From positions 88,290 to 113,289 of the forward strand of contig JAMYWO010000098.1 of assembly GCA_024220525.1 (NCBI GenBank): a DNA stretch of 25,000 nucleotides, written 5' to 3'. Made by a program: the position numbers and the translations under genes. Shown here in pieces: positions 19,469-25,000 of this stretch. The notes under the pieces were generated by a model that saw only the letters and a program-made list of their open reading frames with translations, had not been told where the DNA came from and ran no database searches. This stretch comes from Cochliopodium minus (taxonomy: Eukaryota; Discosea; Himatismenida; Cochliopodiidae). The number at the start of each line of letters is the position of its first letter. Within the stretch, counting starts at the first letter, position 1.

Positions 19469-21358
19469 ATGATTAGTTCGAGTCCTCATTTTTCCACCCC
19501 TGTACAAATTGATAATCAATCCAAATTATGGATTTCAACCCTCAAACAAACGAATGGTCAATTGGATTCTGATCAATTGAGGAATTTATGTATTTTCCTG
19601 ACTGAATTGAACAAAGTAATCAAATATCAAAAGAGATATCATTAATATACCATCTAATTATTTTGAAATATATTCAAAGAAATTGAAATCATCCTCAATA
19701 AATCATATATTCGTTGAGATGCCAAATACATTTTCATTTTTATCTCAAACCCTCTCTTCATCATCAGTACTATCAAATGATAAATCATTGAAAGAGGGAT
19801 TGAATAGTTTGATAATGATATCTATCTCATGCTCCAGAAGCAATAGGAATGATGAAGCAAAAAATAAGGGATTGGAATGGGCTATGAATCAATTCTTAGC
19901 GATAATAATTTTTAATGATTTCCCAAAAGAAGAAAATTCGAATGATATCTTATCATTTGAACAACCAGAAGATTCAATGATGTATGCTCTTGGATATTCA
20001 GGTGATTAATCATTAAAAAAAAAATAAAAAAAAATTTAATAAATATTTCAATTGTAGACAAAGAAATGTCAACAAGTACATTGGTTCACTCAAAATTAAA
20101 CTTTTACAGGATATGTACAATGTTCCAAAAAAACCAGAACAGCATGAAAAATGATCAAGGTTGCACACAAGAGCTGATAGAAAGGGCTTTCAAAAAAGTA
20201 ATTTCATTTTCAGATCAATCTCAAATCTACGATAATCTAGAAAAATTGTTTTTGTCGGTTTCTACTATCGATGACATCGATTTGACTAACATCATAGGGA
20301 TCACTTTTGAAAAAATTCCACAATTTTACCAATTTTTTGATCCAAAGTCAAGTTTGAAGTTATGCATCTTAAACAGATGTTTTTTTGAACATGTCATCGT
20401 GGCGGAATATTCCTTTTGGATGAAAAATTTTTCAGAGTTGGCACTTCAACAAAGTTCCAAAGTTTTGATAGAAAACATCGTTTCGGATATTTCAAACGGC
20501 CCTTTTTTGATTCGATTTATGAATGAGATCTTGTACAATAAATTTTTACAAAAAGATACGAATACCAATGAGAGAGCAGGTACTTTTGTTCATCTTTTGG
20601 ATAGACAGTTCCTGGAATCTTTTAATAAATACAACTCTATTAATCTCAACATGAGTATCGAGTTGTACTACACTAAAATTAGCACAGATGTTTTGCATAT
20701 ATTTCTCTACCAAGAACCTTCGAGCGGGACAGTGATAGAATTGTCCAAGGCCATTTTTTCACGACCTCTAACTAAACATATGTGGCTAACTTGTGTCAAA
20801 TTCAAGAACTGGGCTGATTATATCATCGATGGTTTAATCTTTGAAGAAGATAATCTCTCCCTGACCTCTGGGGACATTGATCATCTTGCCAATTTCATTG
20901 GTTTTTATTTGAGCCCTTTTGATGTGAACAAAATCAAGTCTATCATCATTAGTTGCTTTTATCACATCCTCGAAGACAAAATCGATTCCTGGAGCAAGAC
21001 CATCGAGTATCCATTCATCACCAAATTTATGATCACTGCTTGTACTTTCACTAAACAACCTTATGGAATCAACAATCTTGTTGATATCATCATCAAATCT
21101 AAGCATTGTATCACTTTGGAGAGTTTTATTCATCTCCTTGATATCTTATTGATTCGCAAAAAAAATTCTTCCATTGAAATCACCCTCTTATCTATCTTTT
21201 CACATTATAAATGGAAGCCCTTGTTATTCAAACCCATGCAAAATTTGCCTACTCTCAAATTAAATCTCTCTAACAAATTATATGAGCTCCATAACTACAA
21301 TTATCTCTCCAAAAAATACTTGGATTTGTGCATTCAAAAAATGGAGAATATCTTTTGA
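19469..21358 (+). CDS. Helical protein, possible NELF-B (COBRA1)-like elongation factor
   Basis: Three exons (19469-19615, 19680-20001, 20058-21358) join in phases 0 and 1 to 589 residues. The start ATG (MISSSPHFSTP) is 66 bp after the Paf1 stop. The protein looks almost all alpha-helical, with HEAT-like stretches, no membrane helix and no signal peptide. By eye, IYDNLEKLFLSVS ... FEKIPQF ... CILNRCFFEHVIVAEYSFWMKN follows the pattern of NELF-B around its KKLEDLLEKSF and ELYRACAVEVKRQIW region, and total length is close to the ~580 of animal NELF-B. The match is thin and other helical-repeat families could give it, so I treat the product as unproven. If right, it would be part of the complex that pauses Pol II, opposite in effect to its neighbour Paf1. 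No catalytic motif is visible. Confidence 0.55.
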
Positions 21359-21425
21359 TTCTGAGGACTATCCACCTCATCAATCTATATAATTAAAAAA
21401 AAAATTGAAGAAAATTATTAAAATC

Positions 21426-23169
21426 ATGTTCAAAAATTTTTTCTCAAATCTTCAAAAGGATGTCTTCAAATCAAAATCCCTTTTCATGAAAAATAATAAT
21501 TTTGCAAAAATACATTCAATGTCATATATTAGTAAGGATATTTTTTATTATTATAGTTTTATCTTACTATTTGGGGAATCAATTATTATTTTATTGATTT
21601 TCTTTTACATCTGCATAATTTTCCCATATATTAAAAAAAAGTTCATTAGAGCTGATCTCTTCACTTTATACATTCATTTATATTGATTATTAATTTTATT
21701 TATACTCTTCAAAGAATTCAACAGCATAAACAATTATAACAACATTGATAAACAAATATGGATTAATCAAAAAAGAGATATCTCCAATACAAAAATATTG
21801 GAAAAGGGTAGAAGATCAAGAATCAAAAGAATGAGAAAAAAAACAGATGACCAAAAAGATATGGAGAGATGGAACGTAGATATGAGTGGAGAATTTTCTG
21901 CAGTGCCTATGCAATATGCTGAGAGAAAAAAATTGGAACATGAAGAATCACAGATAGAGGAGGCCAGAAAGCTCACTAAGGATTATTCTGATGAGGAATT
22001 GAGAAAGATGAAACCTAAACAATTATACAGTGTCATTATGAGACAATGTTATGCATATAAACAAGTCAAAGTAAGATTATTTAAAAGAATTTTTACTATT
22101 GATTGGATTCAATCTACAATATTAATTATTTTTTGCTTTATATTCTATAATCTTCATTTATTTAAATACTTTAAATTATATATAATCTTGTATAATGATG
22201 AATCAAAATTGAAAATCATCATTTAATTAAATACTGATCTTGATGATTCAACGAATATAAATATTTTTATTTTCTATATTATAGAGAGGATGGTTGGATA
22301 TCTATTTGGAGAGAATGGATGCACCAGAGCAAATCTTGGAGGCAGAAATCCTCATCAAAAAATTCCAGACCAACGGATGGTTCGGTGATCACTGCCTCAG
22401 GCTCCCAGAGCAAGTAGTAGACGCAGCAATCAATATGAAAAGACCCGACTGGGCTTTGGATTTCCTAAGAGACAACATGACCTTCAGATTTTTTCCTAGA
22501 GCGGAGACTTTCCAGAAATTGATGAATCATTACTCTTCTTTGGGAGATTTCGCTGGTGTTCTTACTGTTTGGCAAGTACAAAAGAATAGAGGTTATCATG
22601 CTAATAAAAGCACCATTCATTGTCTTTTGAAGGCTTATGTTGATAACAATGAAATCCCTTCTGCTGCTTGGGTAGTTTCTAGAGCTTTCAAGAAAAAAGA
22701 TCTTTTCGATGATTCCAACTTGGAGCTCGCCTTGCCTATTTTGATCAACCATCGTAGCGTTGCTTCTTCTCAAGGTGTTTCTTTGAACAACTTTGTCGAA
22801 TACTTGAAAGAACACGAGAGTCTCGTTCTTTCCGAGAACACCAATGGTCTTTTGTCTTTGGCTCACCTCCAATCTGGTAAGATCGATTCTGTTGTTGCCC
22901 TTGCATCTAAAAGCAAAGACTTGGATTCTTTTTTTCAATCTTACACCACCTACTCTTCTTTGTTTTCCTCTCCTTCTTCCAAGGAACAATTGTCTCAACT
23001 TTTGAACTCCCTTTCTTCTCAAAACATTCAATTCCCTGATTCCTTAAAGAAGTTAACTGAGACTCCTCAACCTGAGCCCGAGGCTCCTTCTGAGACTACT
23101 GAGAATCCTTCTACTGAGTCTGAAACAACTGAACAACCTACTGAAACAACTGAAACTAAAGAAAATTAA
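21426..23169 (+). CDS. Mitochondrial protein, PPR-like, possible mS27
   Basis: Exons 21426-21531, 21715-22070 and 22285-23169 join in phases 1 and 0 to 448 residues. The start is MFKNFFSNLQKDVFKSKSLF, a basic, acid-poor amphipathic sequence typical of mitochondrial import. A basic segment (EKGRRSRIKRMRKK) and a charged helix (EESQIEEARKLTKDYSDEELRKMKPKQL) follow. From about residue 155 there are PPR-like helical pairs: DAPEQILEAEILIKKF, RPDWALDFLRDNMTFRFFPRAETFQKLMNHY, DFAGVLTVWQVQ and IHCLLKAYVDNNEIPSAAWVV. The order and spacing resemble mS27, a PPR protein of the mitoribosome small subunit; I cannot tell it from other mitochondrial PPR proteins without a search. The C-terminus is a repetitive Thr/Glu/Pro tail. 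The codon choice in the last exon (TCT, AAG, GCT) is noticeably richer in GC than its surroundings, which suggests strong expression. Confidence 0.65.
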
Positions 23170-23257
23170 ATATTTTATTATTTTAAATTTAATTTTTTGA
23201 GGAAAAGTTTTTTTTTTTGATTAAAAAATAATTAATTTTAATTTTTTTGATTTCTTC

Positions 23258-24618
23258 TCAATTTTCACAACATCTAAACTTTTTAATTTCGTTATTATTG
23301 CTGTCGTTTTTTTCAAACTCTTCTTCTACTTGGACAATGCCTTGTTCTGGACCTCTCACTGGAGTTGTTTTGGCGACTTCCAAAACAGTTTTTACCATGT
23401 ATTTCATTGCTTCATCTTAAATTAAAATTAAAAAAAAAAATAAAAAAAAAATAAAAAAAAAATAAAATAAAGTTTACCAATAGAAATATTATTTTGTGCT
23501 GATGTAGCAAACCATGTTAAAAACCCTTCTTCTTTACAAAATCTGTCAAGCTTTTCGGAATCTACAGTGACACCTTCTAAATCACATTTATTCGCTACTA
23601 AAATGATAGGGATTGGTTTTTCGTTTGGGAGCATGACTTTCGAGTGAATGTCATCCCTCCACTAAAAAATAAATGAATAATAATTAAAAATGATCGATAC
23701 TAAAGGATTAATTTATTATTTTAAATTCACCAACAAATTTTAATTAAAAATTTATTTTCAATAGAAAATTAATAAATTGTGAAATCATTCGAAATATATG
23801 ATTGAATTATGTGATTAAATTCTTATTTATTGATATAGACACCAACATTAAACTAAATTTTTTTTTTTTACCTTTGTTACTGCATCGAATGTTGCTGGTC
23901 TGGATAAATCGAAAACTATAATGGGTTTGATGATGTTTATGAATATAATTTTGCGAAAAAATGATTTTTTGGGAGATGATTTTTGATTAAAGAGAAATTT
24001 GAAAAAAAAATATATTTTACCAATTATTGCAGCTATTGCATATTTATAATATACTCTTGTCATGGTCCCACTTTAATTAAAATTATTAGCAACGTCAATA
24101 AATTTTTTTTTTTTTTGAATTCAATTACAATCTCTCATGTCCTGCCACATCCCACAACTATTGAAAAAAAAAAATGTTAATATCACCCCTTATATTATAT
24201 CATCAAATATCAAAAAAAAAAAAAAAGATATCAATAAAGAAAAGAGCATAAATGGGTTTTCGAAGGCGTTATAATTAGAATATTATTCAAAATTGTCTTT
24301 TGGTTCAAATTTAAATGCATATTATATTATGAATGAAAAATTTAAATTTGGATTCATAGACAATATTTTCTTGTTGATGATTAAACTTAAAAGGGTATTA
24401 TGACAGAATATTTTATATTTTTTTACTTGTAAAGATACTCTTGTATCATTATCCCAATCTATTACTTTGACCGCAAAATCAACACCAATTGTCAATTTAT
24501 AATTTGGAGTGAAAAATCCTTCGCAATATCTTTTAATTATAGATGTTTTCCCTACTGCATAATCTCCAATCACCAAAACTTTGAATAAATGTTGATTTTG
24601 TTTGTTTTCGTCTTCCAT
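23258..24618 (-). CDS. RAB32: Rab32-family small GTPase
   Basis: Six exons (24618-24427, 24157-24129, 24070-24021, 23915-23872, 23661-23478, 23415-23258) join to 218 codons. G-box motifs are GDYAVGKT (residues 18-25), switch I TIGVDFAVKV (43-52), WDVAGHERF (66-74), NKCD (129-132) and TSAQ (158-161). TRVYYKYAIAAIIVFDLSRPATFDAVTKWRDDI and LPNEKPIPIILVANKCD are the Rab32/38 pattern, as is a hydrophobic residue in place of Thr in WDTAG. Rab32 proteins act on lysosome-related organelles, mitochondria and phagosomes. The residue at 71, normally the catalytic Gln, is His (codon CAT), and TSAK is TSAQ. The chain ends RCCEN, so prenylation would have to use a CC-X-X arrangement. I start at the ATG giving MEDENKQ; the frame is open a little further upstream but without a better ATG. 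It converges with the mS27-like gene, 88 bp between stops. Confidence 0.93.
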
Positions 24619-24763
24619 TATATAAATAATATGTTCTCCCAATCAAATAATTTTTTTATAATATATCACAATGAAATGAAAAACAATTATAATTTTCAAA
24701 AGAAATTTTTTTTTAATTTTTTTCATTGGCAATAATAAATAAAAAATTGATTTCAATTCAATA

Positions 24764-25000
24764 ATGGATGACCTAGTAAGAATATCTTCCTTTTATATAA
24801 ATCATATTGTTTCATTATACAAATGATTCGGGAATTATTCTCTTTTCGGATGTTGATTTTTCTCAACAAAAGAAAATACAATCAATTTTCCAATATATAT
24901 TGGCTTGATTGTGAAACATATCATTGGTTTATCATTATCATGTTGCATTTAAAAGAAGGAAAATATAAGGAAAATAATGATTTTGAAGAATTATATCCTA
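24764..25000 (+). other. Possible 5' end of a further + strand gene (unresolved)
   Basis: A candidate start at 24764 reads MDDL directly followed by a good donor, GTAAGA. Read through, it stops after about 20 residues. Two overlapping frames then look protein-like. One is open from 24772 to the window end (with an ATG at 24823; YWLDCETYHWFIIIMLHL, then ENNDFEELYP). The other reads NDSGIILFSDVDFSQQKKIQ and stops at about 24911. No acceptor reconciles them within the window. The 145 bp between this ATG and the Rab32 ATG would serve as a shared divergent promoter if the gene is real. Confidence 0.3.

Noticed and set aside
22465-23031. 188-codon minus-strand frame
   Set aside because: Antisense to the well-supported third exon of the mS27-like gene; its Arg/Gln-rich make-up is that of a shadow.

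Overview
The window is nuclear DNA from a small, intron-rich, very AT-rich eukaryote. Genes sit 50-350 bp apart and are cut by many spliceosomal introns, mostly with GTAA-type donors and T-rich sense strands. The shortest intron I can place is 53 nt and the longest nearly 390 nt. TAA and TGA end intact genes, so the code looks standard. Poly-asparagine runs, AT content and gene set suggest an amoebozoan-like (perhaps dictyostelid-like) protist. That placement is inference; no rRNA or other decisive marker is present. I found no CRISPR array, tRNA, rRNA, transposon or viral gene.

Layout: 1-520 (+) 3' end of the ribosome-biogenesis WD40 protein Sof1/DCAF13; 680-1666 (+) Gly/Asn-rich membrane protein with a possible Erf4/GOLGA7-like segment; 1667-1840 heptamer repeat with an undetermined base; 1865-2687 (-) 5' exons only of mevalonate kinase; 2891-3360 (-) complete profilin; 3461-4576 (-) probable mitochondrial membrane protein; 4645-6881 (+) SLC43-type MFS transporter; 7101-7700 (+) single-exon orphan; 7772-9958 (-) secreted S41-like peptidase with a damaged 3' end; 10163-15191 (-) complete 14-exon site-1 protease; 15242-17330 (-) ArfGAP1-type GAP; 17675-19402 (+) Paf1; 19469-21358 (+) helical protein possibly related to NELF-B; 21426-23169 (+) mS27-like mitochondrial protein; 23258-24618 (-) Rab32-family GTPase; 24619-25000 unresolved start of a possible further gene.

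The genes are mostly conserved housekeeping functions and do not form one system. Themes recur: membrane traffic (ArfGAP, Rab32, site-1 protease, possible Erf4-like protein), Pol II elongation (Paf1 beside a possible NELF-B), and mitochondria (mS27-like, the Coa1/Tim21-like candidate). I rebuilt most gene models by joining exons at splice sites with matching phase. For eight genes the joined lengths come out as exact multiples of three (site-1 protease gives 1027 codons plus stop), which supports those models. The least ordinary points are: a mevalonate kinase with a hydrophobic N-terminal extension that stops dead at a repeat containing an N; a Rab32 with His in place of the catalytic Gln; two apparent GC-AG introns in one gene; and the broken peptidase.
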